DNA of 30,105 bases from a virus, in IMG/VR virus record IMGVR_UViG_3300044633_000955, positions 1 through 30,105 of that record. One strand, given 5' to 3'. The position numbers were made by a program, and so were the translations under genes. The notes below the pieces were generated by a model. The model did no database searches. It saw only the letters and a list, made by a program, of their open reading frames with translations, and was not told the origin of the DNA. Of this stretch, positions 6,865 to 13,091 are shown one piece after another (position 1 is the first letter of the stretch; the number at the start of each line of letters is the position of its first letter).

Positions 6865-7033
6865 CTGATAATTCTCCTCGGATAATGTCAAAGGTTATCG
6901 GGCCAGTTAACGCAACTTTAAAACTGCCATCGGTTTCATTTCGCCTGATGGAAATCTGCAGGACTTCGGTGGGTGCAGCCTCATGGCGCACTAGAATAAC
7001 TTCATCATCAAATCGTTTTAGAATCAGTGCCAT
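6839..7033 (-). CDS. CsrA-like small protein
   Basis: A 64-residue protein, the size of CsrA. It begins 'MALILKRFDDEVIL' and has 'LQISIRR' and then 'GSFKVALTGPITFDIIRGEL', which parallels the CsrA pattern of an N-terminal Leu/Arg strand followed by 'VxxGxxAPxxxxVxRxE'. R52 sits where CsrA has its RNA-binding R44. CsrA dimers bind GGA motifs in mRNA leaders and block translation or change stability. The match is weak and could be chance in a small beta protein. I chose the ATG at 7033: AGGAGG is eight bases from it but only two from the ATG at 7039. It overlaps both neighbours. Confidence 0.45.
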   Translation of the reverse strand: MALILKRFDDEVILVRHEAAPTEVLQISIRRNETDGSFKVALTGPITFDIIRGELSDDSYKVKK

Positions 7034-7220
7034 TGCCATAGCCTCCTGCTGGTGGTTCGGTCATCACTGCCAGATATTCACACATGGATTCCAAAGTTTT
7101 TTTAAACCTCCGTTCAATATTCTTTTGCTCTCGGTCAGTGTTCTCAGGGTGTAGTTGGTTGCTATACTCGTTAGCTTTGGTTAGCAGTTCGAGCATTAGC
7201 TGAACTTGCGCTGGTGTCAT
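7008..7220 (-). CDS. Small helical hypothetical protein
   Basis: I do not recognise this 70-residue protein. The first 50 residues form a charged, probably coiled helix ('LMLELLTKANEYSNQLHPENTDREQKNIERRFKKTLE'), and the tail is rich in Gly. The start ATG at 7220 follows a near-perfect ribosome binding site (AAGGAGG, five bases upstream), the strongest in the early operon, so it is probably made in quantity. It lies between the HTH gene and the CsrA-like gene and overlaps the latter. Confidence 0.6.
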   Translation of the reverse strand: MTPAQVQLMLELLTKANEYSNQLHPENTDREQKNIERRFKKTLESMCEYLAVMTEPPAGGYGNGTDSKTI

Positions 7221-7232
7221 GTAACCTCCTTG

Positions 7233-7544
7233 TTAACTCTGTAACCAAGCGAGAGCTTCGGCTGTGGTTGCCGAGTCCAGCGTGGATTTAGTTTTGCCTT
7301 TGATCTTCTTGGGATCTTCTGGGGTAGGGTTGCAGTCTTTGATAAAGTCCGCAGCTTGACTGGGGGTGATGGCAAATTTTTTGCCGATGCGAACTGCTCG
7401 CAGATAAACCCTTTGACTTCCACCAGGTATATCCACACCCTCATTGATCCAGCAATAAATCTGGTTGATGCTCCTGCCCCATGCAGTAGCAAGTTGCTGC
7501 ACAGATATAGAGTTCGCTGGGATAAGTTCTTTAAAGTTTTCCAT
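7233..7544 (-). CDS. HTH protein, DUF1580/excisionase-like, first early gene
   Basis: This 103-residue protein has an N-terminal helix-turn-helix ('SVQQLATAWGRSINQIYCWINEGV') followed by a wing-like part ('QRVYLRAVRIGKKFAITPSQAADFI'). The layout matches the MerR/excisionase-like HTH and the planctomycete family DUF1580, as I remember it. It is the first gene of the leftward early operon and stands just after a candidate promoter, so it may be a Cro- or excisionase-like switch protein. The C-terminal third is rich in Lys, Thr and Pro and appears flexible. ATG 7544 has AAAGGAA at a suitable distance. Confidence 0.75.
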   Translation of the reverse strand: MENFKELIPANSISVQQLATAWGRSINQIYCWINEGVDIPGGSQRVYLRAVRIGKKFAITPSQAADFIKDCNPTPEDPKKIKGKTKSTLDSATTAEALAWLQS

Positions 7545-7596
7545 TAGTTTCCTTTCAGATGTTGTTCATCTAAAAAGATTCTAAGCAAGTGATTGA

Positions 7597-7625
7597 ATTA
7601 AATCTGCTTGACAGCTGGCTAACAA
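7597..7625 (-). promoter_or_regulatory. Candidate early promoter
   Basis: On the minus strand a -35 box TTGTTA (7620-7625) and a -10 box TTTAAT (7597-7602) are separated by exactly 17 bases, about 50 bp before the HTH gene. Interrupted inverted repeats (AGCTG/CAGCT and TGACA/TGTCA, about 7609-7641) overlap the -35 region and could bind a repressor. Confidence 0.45.
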
Positions 7626-7671
7626 CAGCTAGACAATGTCAGACTTTGCTAAATAGGTGGGGAATAGGCGT

Positions 7672-7704
7672 AAAAAAAGCCAGCAGGAGTTTTTCCTACT
7701 GGCT
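7672..7704 (-). terminator. Rho-independent terminator of the winged-helix gene
   Basis: A 10-bp stem with one mismatch (7678-7687 with 7695-7704) and a seven-base loop is followed on the minus strand by seven T (7672-7678). It stands 18 bases after the stop codon of the 99-residue gene and separates it from the early operon. Confidence 0.85.
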
Positions 7705-7722
7705 ATATTTAGGATAAATATA

Positions 7723-8022
7723 TTATTTATTTAGAACATAACCCTTGCGACTCTTGTTAAGAATCATTCTTTCAACAAGGTTTGCTAGGATAGTTCTGAA
7801 GCTTGAATCATTGTTTCGTTTTAACAACTTAGCTACAACAATTGCTTTGACATCAGGGCTGTCTTTCATCACTGCAAGTATCTCTTCTTCAGCCTGGGTT
7901 AGAAACTTCCAATTTTTCCCAGCATCCTTTTGAGATAAATTAAACAGGGGGGGGGGGGGAACCATGTCTGGGGGGTTTAGGTAGGAACTATGTTGATCAT
8001 CCAAAAATAACGACAAAGGCAT
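7723..8022 (-). CDS. Winged-helix DNA-binding protein with a C13 tract
   Basis: This 99-residue protein carries a winged-helix domain from about residue 40 ('LTQAEEEILAVMKDSPDVKAIVVAKLL', 'SSFRTILANLVERMILNKSRKGYVL'), a layout typical of short planctomycete regulators. The N-terminal 30 residues are a Pro-rich leader. Codons 21-25 are encoded by a run of 13 C (plus strand G, 7947-7959), so slippage would shift the whole DNA-binding domain out of frame. It lies alone between integrase and the early operon, with its own promoter and terminator, the place where a repressor of the lytic genes is expected. ATG 8022 has AAAGGA nine bases upstream. Repressor function is inference. Confidence 0.65.
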   Translation of the reverse strand: MPLSLFLDDQHSSYLNPPDMVPPPPLFNLSQKDAGKNWKFLTQAEEEILAVMKDSPDVKAIVVAKLLKRNNDSSFRTILANLVERMILNKSRKGYVLNK

Positions 8023-8130
8023 GGGCTAAAATCCTTTCGTACAAAGCTTGATGAGTGGTTCAAAATACCTAGGGATATTTTGATTGGCATCCTGCCACCA
8101 CAAGGGATCCTTCCCTCATTAGATTTTCAG

Positions 8131-8158
8131 AATCTACCAGACCTAATCAGCTGGTCAA
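8131..8158 (-). promoter_or_regulatory. Candidate promoter and operator of the winged-helix gene
   Basis: A -35 box TTGACC (8153-8158) and a -10 box TAGATT (8131-8136) lie 16 bases apart on the minus strand. The spacer is framed by the inverted repeat ACCAG/CTGGT (8136-8140, 8151-8155), which would suit binding of a dimeric repressor. More small dyads follow downstream (AGATT/AATCT at 8121-8135; AAAATA/TATTTT around 8062-8081). Confidence 0.4.
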
Positions 8159-8200
8159 ACATAAAAAGAATAAAAAACACAAATAAATAAAAAAGTAATT

Positions 8201-9388
8201 TTATCTGGAATTAACTTGAGTAACTTCAGCAATCTCCATGGCAGCAGTAAAGCTTGTTTCAGCGTAGATTTGGGCCGTGTTTATTTTCGCATGCCCCAGC
8301 ACTGCTGCTACAGCTTGGATTCCATGAGACTCATTTATTTTTGTAGCTACTGTGTGCCTGATCTGAAGTGGTGTGAAGTTGGGAACCTTTACCTTGTTAA
8401 CTTTGTTATGTTTTCTGATCGCACTTTTGACAGCGAGATAATATGCAGCCGTGGTCATCTGCCCTGAGTAACCTGCATTGATTCCCTTACCTTTGGAACA
8501 CCACACAAAGTCTTTTTCCCAGAGTGGTTTCCTAGTCATCTTCATTAGGTTGACGAATGATTCATGGATAAAAATCTTCCGGTCTTGTTTGCGGTGGGAG
8601 TTCTTGTGGGTGGTGGGCTGGTAGACATAGAGCCATGGCTTAACTGGATGTTGTGAGATTTCAGACCAGCGCATTCCGATCAATTCTTTGATGCGCATCC
8701 CAGTTGCTAGGTGGACAGACATTAGCACCCGATAGACCGGAGCTAGGAAGGGTTGGATGCGGTCAAGGTCAGCAACATCGACAGGCTGGATGGGTTCAGG
8801 ATTTCTGAGGGTTGGAGCAGTTCGCCAGGACAAAGGTTTGACACACATGAGGGCTGAGAAAACATTGATGGGAACCAAGCCCCATTCCACACCCCTTTTA
8901 AACATCATCCTGATCTTAATGATCAAGCCATTGACTGATGAGATGGTTAGTTTTTTTCTCTTGGTAAAGATAGACTGGGGCATGATGTCACGATGAACCA
9001 ATCCGGTGCGAACTGCAATGAGATCTCTGGTGGAGAATTCTGCGATGGGTGTTTGCAGATAATCCTTGAGTTCTCTGATAGCAGATTTGAGAACATGGAT
9101 CTGGCTAGTGGGTTTTCCTGTGGCAGGGTTTCGGAAATACATATCAGCCCACTTGCTAAAGTGGACCACAAGGTCTGCTATGGTAGGATCTTTTTTATCG
9201 GTGGGTGTGGTTGGGATCTGGGTATCAGCCTGGGCCAGATATTCTGACAACCATTTTTTATAGTTTGCGGTGGTTTGGGCCAGACCGAAGGGTCCATGGT
9301 AGGTGGTCTTGCGATTGCGTGGGTCAATGGAGTAACCCAGTCCTCTAGCTTTGTGATGTAAAAGCCCTGGCACTTTAATTTTCTTCAT
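8201..9388 (-). CDS. int: Tyrosine-recombinase integrase
   Basis: This 395-residue protein is a phage-type tyrosine integrase that would recombine attP with a host attachment site. The N-terminal part (1-65) is a basic arm-binding-like region; a SAM-like core-binding domain covers about 68-175; the catalytic domain follows. Catalytic residues visible are R232 ('TGMRIKEL'), R344 and H345 ('LQIRHTVAT'), H366 ('VLGHAK') and the nucleophile Y375 ('IYAE'). The His usually found three residues before the second Arg is Leu341 here. The style resembles planctomycete integrases. The attachment sequence lies about 120 bp upstream of its start, as is usual. ATG 9388 has AAAGGG eight bases upstream. Confidence 0.95.
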   Translation of the reverse strand: MKKIKVPGLLHHKARGLGYSIDPRNRKTTYHGPFGLAQTTANYKKWLSEYLAQADTQIPTTPTDKKDPTIADLVVHFSKWADMYFRNPATGKPTSQIHVLKSAIRELKDYLQTPIAEFSTRDLIAVRTGLVHRDIMPQSIFTKRKKLTISSVNGLIIKIRMMFKRGVEWGLVPINVFSALMCVKPLSWRTAPTLRNPEPIQPVDVADLDRIQPFLAPVYRVLMSVHLATGMRIKELIGMRWSEISQHPVKPWLYVYQPTTHKNSHRKQDRKIFIHESFVNLMKMTRKPLWEKDFVWCSKGKGINAGYSGQMTTAAYYLAVKSAIRKHNKVNKVKVPNFTPLQIRHTVATKINESHGIQAVAAVLGHAKINTAQIYAETSFTAAMEIAEVTQVNSR

Positions 9389-9443
9389 GACTACAACCCT
9401 TTAGAAAGCCAGCCAAAGTAGCTGACATGCTAAGAATCATAGC

Positions 9444-9492
9444 AGATGTGGTACTAAGTAGTACAGTACTACTTTTTGACCACATCTTTTTT
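9444..9492. repeat. Nested inverted repeats between int and attP
   Basis: A perfect 19-bp dyad (AAGTAGTAC-A-GTACTACTT, 9456-9474) is enclosed by a second perfect 9-bp pair (AGATGTGGT/ACCACATCT, 9444-9452 with 9479-9487). Six T (9487-9492) follow on the plus strand. A copy of GTAGTACAG at 9458-9466 recurs at 9670-9678 on the other side of the attachment core, so integrase or excisionase arm sites are possible. It also lies in the likely int promoter region and could be an operator or a plus-strand terminator. Confidence 0.6.
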
Positions 9493-9503
9493 CGCTAAAA
9501 CAA

Positions 9504-9549
9504 GGTCGGGGATACAGGATTTGAACCTGCGACCTCTTCCACCCCAACC
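9504..9549 (-). other. attP: Phage attachment site: 3' half of a tRNA-Pro-like sequence (attP)
   Basis: On the minus strand the sequence runs from an anticodon loop TTGGGGT (9541-9547) through the 3' anticodon stem GGAAG, variable loop AGGTC, T arm (GCAGG, TTCAAAT, CCTGT), acceptor strand ATCCCCG and discriminator A. G72 implies a C1-G72 pair, a mark of bacterial tRNA-Pro; anticodon GGG would fit. No 5' half of a tRNA is present. Integrases often use such tRNA 3' halves because insertion restores the gene. Phage genes continue on both sides, so this reads as attP and not attL or attR. Confidence 0.8.
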
Positions 9550-9679
9550 TATCATACAACACCCCCTAAAATTCTTGTAATCCCCTTTGATTTAAGGCTT
9601 TATGTTGCGTTTGGTCGTACTGTTTAGCATCCGTTTTCATGTGTATATAGTGGTTATTTGGGTTGAAATGTAGTACAGA

Positions 9680-10069
9680 TTAATCCTCTTCTGGGGCATC
9701 ACAAGTCAGCCTAAAAATCTTTTTAGATGCCGATGGTTTAGTGCTGGTCCAGTCCACATCCCCCACCTCTGGCACTATCGGTTGGTAGTTTTCCTTGGCA
9801 TCATCGGGGTGGTAAAGAAGTCTGTTTGCTACCCATCTAGCGGTCAGGATTTCGATCTTTTCCTGTGTGCCAGGCTTTGCCATGGTTGGTTCATCGGGTG
9901 GCAAAACTGGGCACCGGACAACCTCTTCACGGTCCATCCGTTCCACTCTGAAGTTCACTGGGATTTTAAGATTTTTAGAGAGGGGATTTTGATAACATTT
10001 CATGCAAAGATAACGAGACTTGTGGGGTTTGAATTCACCACATAAAAGACAATGGATCATTCTGCGCAT
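9680..10069 (-). CDS. Zinc-finger protein of planctomycete phage type
   Basis: This 129-residue protein starts with a four-Cys zinc site (C7, C10, C22, C25: 'CLLC' and 'CMKC'). The middle 'PGTQEKIEILTARWVANRLLYHPDD' resembles a motif I recall from planctomycete phage and genome proteins of unknown role. The C-terminus is acidic. It is the last gene of the rightward-placed late block before the attachment region and follows an HNH gene. The strong AGGAG with a suitable spacer supports ATG 10069. A regulatory role is possible from the zinc site, but no function is known. Confidence 0.65.
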   Translation of the reverse strand: MRRMIHCLLCGEFKPHKSRYLCMKCYQNPLSKNLKIPVNFRVERMDREEVVRCPVLPPDEPTMAKPGTQEKIEILTARWVANRLLYHPDDAKENYQPIVPEVGDVDWTSTKPSASKKIFRLTCDAPEED

Positions 10070-10081
10070 GGAAACCTTCTC

Positions 10082-10414
10082 CTAGGTTGTTCGTTTCCAT
10101 ACTGGTTTGTTTTCCAATTTCCTAAAGTATCTTTGAGAATCTATTCTAATGTCTGGGTTCCATGATTTCCAATCTAATAAATGCCCGAGTACCCAATGGC
10201 ATTTAGCACTCGATTCACACAAGGTGATTAGGTTATCAGAGGATAGTTCCTTGCTAGGGTCAACATGGTAGGGGGTGATGTGGTGGACATTCAATTTAGT
10301 AGGGTCGGCACACCCACACCCAGCACAAAAAGGATTGGAGATAAGGTGGGATCGTCTTACCGAAACCCACCTCGATGATCTGGGTTTACCAAAGAACAAT
10401 CTATAGGGCAGCAT
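10082..10414 (-). CDS. HNH endonuclease
   Basis: A 110-residue HNH protein. The order is 'RSSRWVSVRRSHLISNPFCAGCGC' (basic lead plus first zinc pair), 'LNVHHITPYH' (catalytic His pair), 'SDNLITLC' (central Asn) and 'CHWVLGHL' (last His and zinc residue). This form is frequent in phages and can be a homing-type or packaging nuclease. Its distance from the terminase region makes a packaging role less likely than for the HNH gene at the left end of the window. It overlaps the upstream membrane protein gene by 14 bases, so it is in the same late transcript. Confidence 0.85.
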   Translation of the reverse strand: MLPYRLFFGKPRSSRWVSVRRSHLISNPFCAGCGCADPTKLNVHHITPYHVDPSKELSSDNLITLCESSAKCHWVLGHLLDWKSWNPDIRIDSQRYFRKLENKPVWKRTT

Positions 10415-10730
10415 TGATCAGCATCTTGATCAGAACCTTTAGGACAATTGCCCAGGGGATGATTGCAAATTCAATGGGTGCCCCTGCTGGTGCTGGTAGG
10501 TATTCGCCTTGAAGTTTCTCTAAGAGAGTCACCACCTCAGCATCAGAGATAGGGTAGTCCTGAACAGGTTCACCCTCTGCGCTTTTAACTGGTACTTGGG
10601 TGGCAGCATACCCTGCCAAATTCCAAGCTGCGTTCAGGGCTGTTTGCAGGGGAATGGGTTTACCCCTGAGTCTGTCAATTAGGATTCCTACACCCTCTAT
10701 GGGTAGATCTTGTGGAAATGGCAGTAGCAT
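10401..10730 (-). CDS. Small protein with C-terminal membrane segment
   Basis: This 109-residue protein is soluble-looking for most of its length ('PIPLQTALNAAWNLAGYAA', 'ISDAEVVTLLEKLQ') and ends in one hydrophobic segment (about 85-108, 'IEFAIIPWAIVLKVLIKMLI'), so it is probably a tail-anchored membrane protein. It follows another small membrane protein with TAATG coupling and lies in the same block as the protease. A part in lysis or in membrane attachment is a reasonable guess; no family is recognised. Confidence 0.6.
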   Translation of the reverse strand: MLLPFPQDLPIEGVGILIDRLRGKPIPLQTALNAAWNLAGYAATQVPVKSAEGEPVQDYPISDAEVVTLLEKLQGEYLPAPAGAPIEFAIIPWAIVLKVLIKMLINAAL

Positions 10731-10996
10731 TATTTCTTCTCCTGTGATTCCAGCGAGTCTGAAATCTTTTGTGTAAGGTTAATGATCTGGCTGGATTGGT
10801 CGTGCTGGGTTTCTACAATCCGATTTAAGCCAGCTTCTAATCGGTCTAGGAATATTAGGTGCCTTTGATGAATGGGCATTAGGATGTTATTTCCTAACCA
10901 TCTAGCAGAGTTGTGTAGGCCATAACCAATTGCAATTAGGGCCACGCATGGTAGCCCTAAGCGATCAATGATAGTTAGCCAGTCGAAACTATACAC
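10730..10996 (-). CDS. Holin- or spanin-like membrane protein
   Basis: An 88-residue protein with one hydrophobic segment near the N-terminus ('GLPCVALIAIGYGL') and a C-terminal amphipathic coil ('LIFLDRLEAGLNRIVETQHDQSSQIINLTQKI'). Such short proteins with one N-terminal membrane helix and a coiled tail are common as holins or i-spanins. Its place next to a hydrolase and two other membrane or secreted small proteins supports a lysis role. I prefer GTG 10996, nine bases after GAGGTG; GTG 11008 would add four residues. The type of holin cannot be decided. Confidence 0.6.
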   Translation of the reverse strand: MYSFDWLTIIDRLGLPCVALIAIGYGLHNSARWLGNNILMPIHQRHLIFLDRLEAGLNRIVETQHDQSSQIINLTQKISDSLESQEKK

Positions 10997-11150
10997 AGGA
11001 TTTACCACCTCTGCGTAATCTCTTCCCTAGTTGTTGGAATCTTTTTCCTTGGACTTTGGAACTGATAGCTGGCTTTGCGTTATATGCTTTGCATTCTTTG
11101 CAGCTAGAATCAGCGTTAACCATCAGGGCAGCGAACAAAATAAAACTCAT
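10989..11150 (-). CDS. Short secreted or lipoprotein-like peptide (53 aa)
   Basis: A 53-codon gene in the gap between the protease and the holin-like gene. It has GGGAGAA upstream of ATG 11150. The first 14 residues are hydrophobic ('MSFILFAALMVNA') and look like an export signal. The mature part is basic and has three cysteines ('SCKECKAYN' and 'SCV'), with Gly-Lys-Arg clusters. It overlaps the next gene by eight bases. A small outer lipoprotein (o-spanin-like) or toxin-like peptide is possible, but no lipobox can be assigned safely. Confidence 0.5.
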   Translation of the reverse strand: MSFILFAALMVNADSSCKECKAYNAKPAISSKVQGKRFQQLGKRLRRGGKSCV

Positions 11151-11161
11151 AACTGTTCTCC

Positions 11162-12073
11162 CTAGATATACCAGTCTAGTTTCTGGGCAGGAAATCCTGC
11201 AAAATTGCTCAAGGCAAACACTTCACCATCTGAGCAGATCCATTGAAATTCTTTAGCGGTGATCCAGAAGCCACCATCGGGTTCGGAATAATACCCTGGG
11301 CTTTTCCCATGGCACACACCCCAGCTATTTTGAATCCAAAAAATATCGCCAAACTCAGGATGCAGTGCCCATGCTAGGCAGCACATCTGATGACCCCACT
11401 GGGTCACTCGTTTATTTAGAATGATGGATGGGTTACCTTTGATGGGTGGATCCATCTGGCCTCCCCAGTTAGAAGCGCAGGTCATGGGGAATCCATTGAT
11501 CAGTGCAGCTTTGCCCTGCTCCCACTTGGTTATCCTTGCCGATGATTTGATCGTGTGTTTTTTTGATGCTGCTAACCAGACCTCTGCAATGGATTCACCA
11601 TCACTCCACTGCATCTCGGCACTCTCTCCCCAGGTCATTGCACCATCTTTGATCTGTACTGGTGGTAGTCCTTGTGTGTTAAAGGGTAGTGTGCCAAACT
11701 TGGTGAGTGCTTCGATGGCAGCAGATCCGAAACTGCCTTCACCCTTGCCATTTAACCCTGCGAGTTCGCGCGATTTTCCGTAAGGGAGTAACCAAAAGGG
11801 GCAGACTGGATCTTCTAGCTGTCCGAGCTGCGTTACCTCAACGGATTCCAGACACCACAAAGCCATGCCTAGGCCATTGCCCACACAGCTTCCAGTTTGC
11901 TGGCTGAATGGTTTCATGTTTTTGATGAAGAGATATAGAAGTGCTTTATCTGGTTCTGCGTATTTGCCTTTGATACTAAAGGTGGGCATCCGTAATTTTA
12001 TAGCTGCATCTAGGGTCACCTGTGAAGGAGTGCGCTGATCAGGGTGGATCCATCCTAGATTGTTTGGTGTCAC
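11162..12073 (-). CDS. Papain-like (C1) cysteine protease
   Basis: This 303-residue protein has the catalytic order of papain-family enzymes: Q58/Q59 (oxyanion) and C63 in 'QQTGSCVGNG', H228 in 'QWGHQMCCLAW', and N249 in 'IQNSWG'. Spacing and the closing 'NSWG' are typical of C1 peptidases. It has no signal peptide, so a holin or another export route would be needed if it acts outside. It lies between a secreted protein and a holin-like cluster, where a phage usually encodes its endolysin, and no muramidase or amidase is visible in the window. A protein-degrading lysin is therefore a real possibility. Start GTG 12073 overlaps the previous stop (GTGA). Confidence 0.85.
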   Translation of the reverse strand: MTPNNLGWIHPDQRTPSQVTLDAAIKLRMPTFSIKGKYAEPDKALLYLFIKNMKPFSQQTGSCVGNGLGMALWCLESVEVTQLGQLEDPVCPFWLLPYGKSRELAGLNGKGEGSFGSAAIEALTKFGTLPFNTQGLPPVQIKDGAMTWGESAEMQWSDGESIAEVWLAASKKHTIKSSARITKWEQGKAALINGFPMTCASNWGGQMDPPIKGNPSIILNKRVTQWGHQMCCLAWALHPEFGDIFWIQNSWGVCHGKSPGYYSEPDGGFWITAKEFQWICSDGEVFALSNFAGFPAQKLDWYI

Positions 12074-12729
12074 TTCAATGTGCCTAGTGCCTTGGAAATT
12101 TCCGTGAATTTTTTAGACATGGATTTCCTTAAGCTTTCATCTAATTTGGTATCGGGATCTTCAGGAAATCCAGCCAGGTCTGATTGTATCCGCACTCTTA
12201 TTTCTCGCAAATCGGATGGACTTAGCACCCTTCCCACTGCTTCTTTGCAAATAGCTAATAGCTCACCCGCTGTGGTAGTTTCCTCACCCTTAACAGTGGT
12301 GGCAAAGCTGGCATAAAGGCTAGATAGTTTCTTAACCTTGCCCTGTTTATCATCCTCACTTAGTGATACATAAAGTGATTTTAATTCCTTTTGAAGTTTG
12401 CTGGCTGCCTCATCCGGTGCTGGTATGGGTTCGGGTGGATCACCAATAATGACAGTAGTAATCACAGGTTTGCTGGCTGCATCCCCTTTAGCAGCATAGG
12501 CTAGGACTCTGTATTTACCAGGACTATTTGCGCTCACTACTGCGGTGGTACTGTCTCGTAATAACTCCACAGGAAACAGATTAAGCCCAACATCAAGGAC
12601 CACCCATTGCACTGACTTGCAGTCGGTCACACTGGGGATGCTGATAAAAGCTCCAGGCTGACCATGGATTTCTTGTGGCAGAGTAACCTGCTGACCTAGG
12701 GCTAATAGTAGAATGGGTATTAGGTTCAT
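12070..12729 (-). CDS. Secreted protein of planctomycete type, unknown role
   Basis: A 219-residue protein with a short N-terminal signal-like segment ('MNLIPILLLALGQ'). An Ig-like beta domain follows ('QPGAFISIPSVTDCKSVQWVVLD', 'SPGKYRVLAYAAKGDAASKPVITTVIIGDPP'), then a Pro-rich linker ('PPEPIPAPDEAA') and a helical C-terminal half. The beta domain recalls proteins I associate with Gemmata-like planctomycetes, which supports that host group. It overlaps both neighbours by four bases (ATGA and GTGA), and sits directly before the protease. It may be an envelope or adhesion factor, or assist lysis; none of this is proven. Confidence 0.6.
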   Translation of the reverse strand: MNLIPILLLALGQQVTLPQEIHGQPGAFISIPSVTDCKSVQWVVLDVGLNLFPVELLRDSTTAVVSANSPGKYRVLAYAAKGDAASKPVITTVIIGDPPEPIPAPDEAASKLQKELKSLYVSLSEDDKQGKVKKLSSLYASFATTVKGEETTTAGELLAICKEAVGRVLSPSDLREIRVRIQSDLAGFPEDPDTKLDESLRKSMSKKFTEISKALGTLK

Positions 12730-13091
12730 GGTTGCGCCTTAAGTAATTTTCGGATCGCTTTGATTTCTGCTTTGCTGAGAAAGTTGTCCTCTTGCTCTGC
12801 GTCTCGCTCTGCCCTCTCGGCTTTGCGTTTCGCTTTTTCTTCTGGCGAAATATCTTTGACCTTGGTTTTCACCTTCCACTGACCCTTTACTTTTTTTGGT
12901 GGTTCGACTTCCGTGTCTTGTGTGAGGTAGTCGGTGGCTGGTGTGTCCTCTATTTCAACTAGGACATAGGTGCTGCCTTCAATCTCGCCACCCTGCCAGC
13001 CTTCACCAAAGCTGGTGTTAGGATGGTTTGTGTGTGGATAGGATGGAAACTCTAGGACTGTGTCACCGTTTATTTTTGCGTAATTAGGCAC
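12726..13091 (-). CDS. Tail-fibre-associated small protein
   Basis: This 121-residue protein has the N-terminal pattern 'YAKINGDTVLEFPSYPHTNHPNTSFGEGW', seen in phage proteins that lie after fibre genes and resemble fibre assembly proteins, and a Lys/Glu-rich helical end (about 80-118). I infer a role in fibre assembly or attachment from place and pattern only. The start is GTG 13091, overlapping the upstream gene by 22 bases, with GGGGAG upstream. Confidence 0.6.
   Translation of the reverse strand: MPNYAKINGDTVLEFPSYPHTNHPNTSFGEGWQGGEIEGSTYVLVEIEDTPATDYLTQDTEVEPPKKVKGQWKVKTKVKDISPEEKAKRKAERAERDAEQEDNFLSKAEIKAIRKLLKAQP

Noticed and set aside
9444-9492. Simple plus-strand terminator
   Set aside because: Stem and T-run would fit, but no plus-strand gene ends here and the perfect inner dyad suggests protein binding instead; kept as a repeat.
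9504-9549. A functional tRNA gene
   Set aside because: Only the 3' half is present; there is no 5' acceptor strand, D arm or 5' anticodon stem upstream.
9469-9555. 28-codon frame crossing the attP core
   Set aside because: A GGGGGTG precedes it, but the product follows from the tRNA sequence; no sign of coding selection can be seen.
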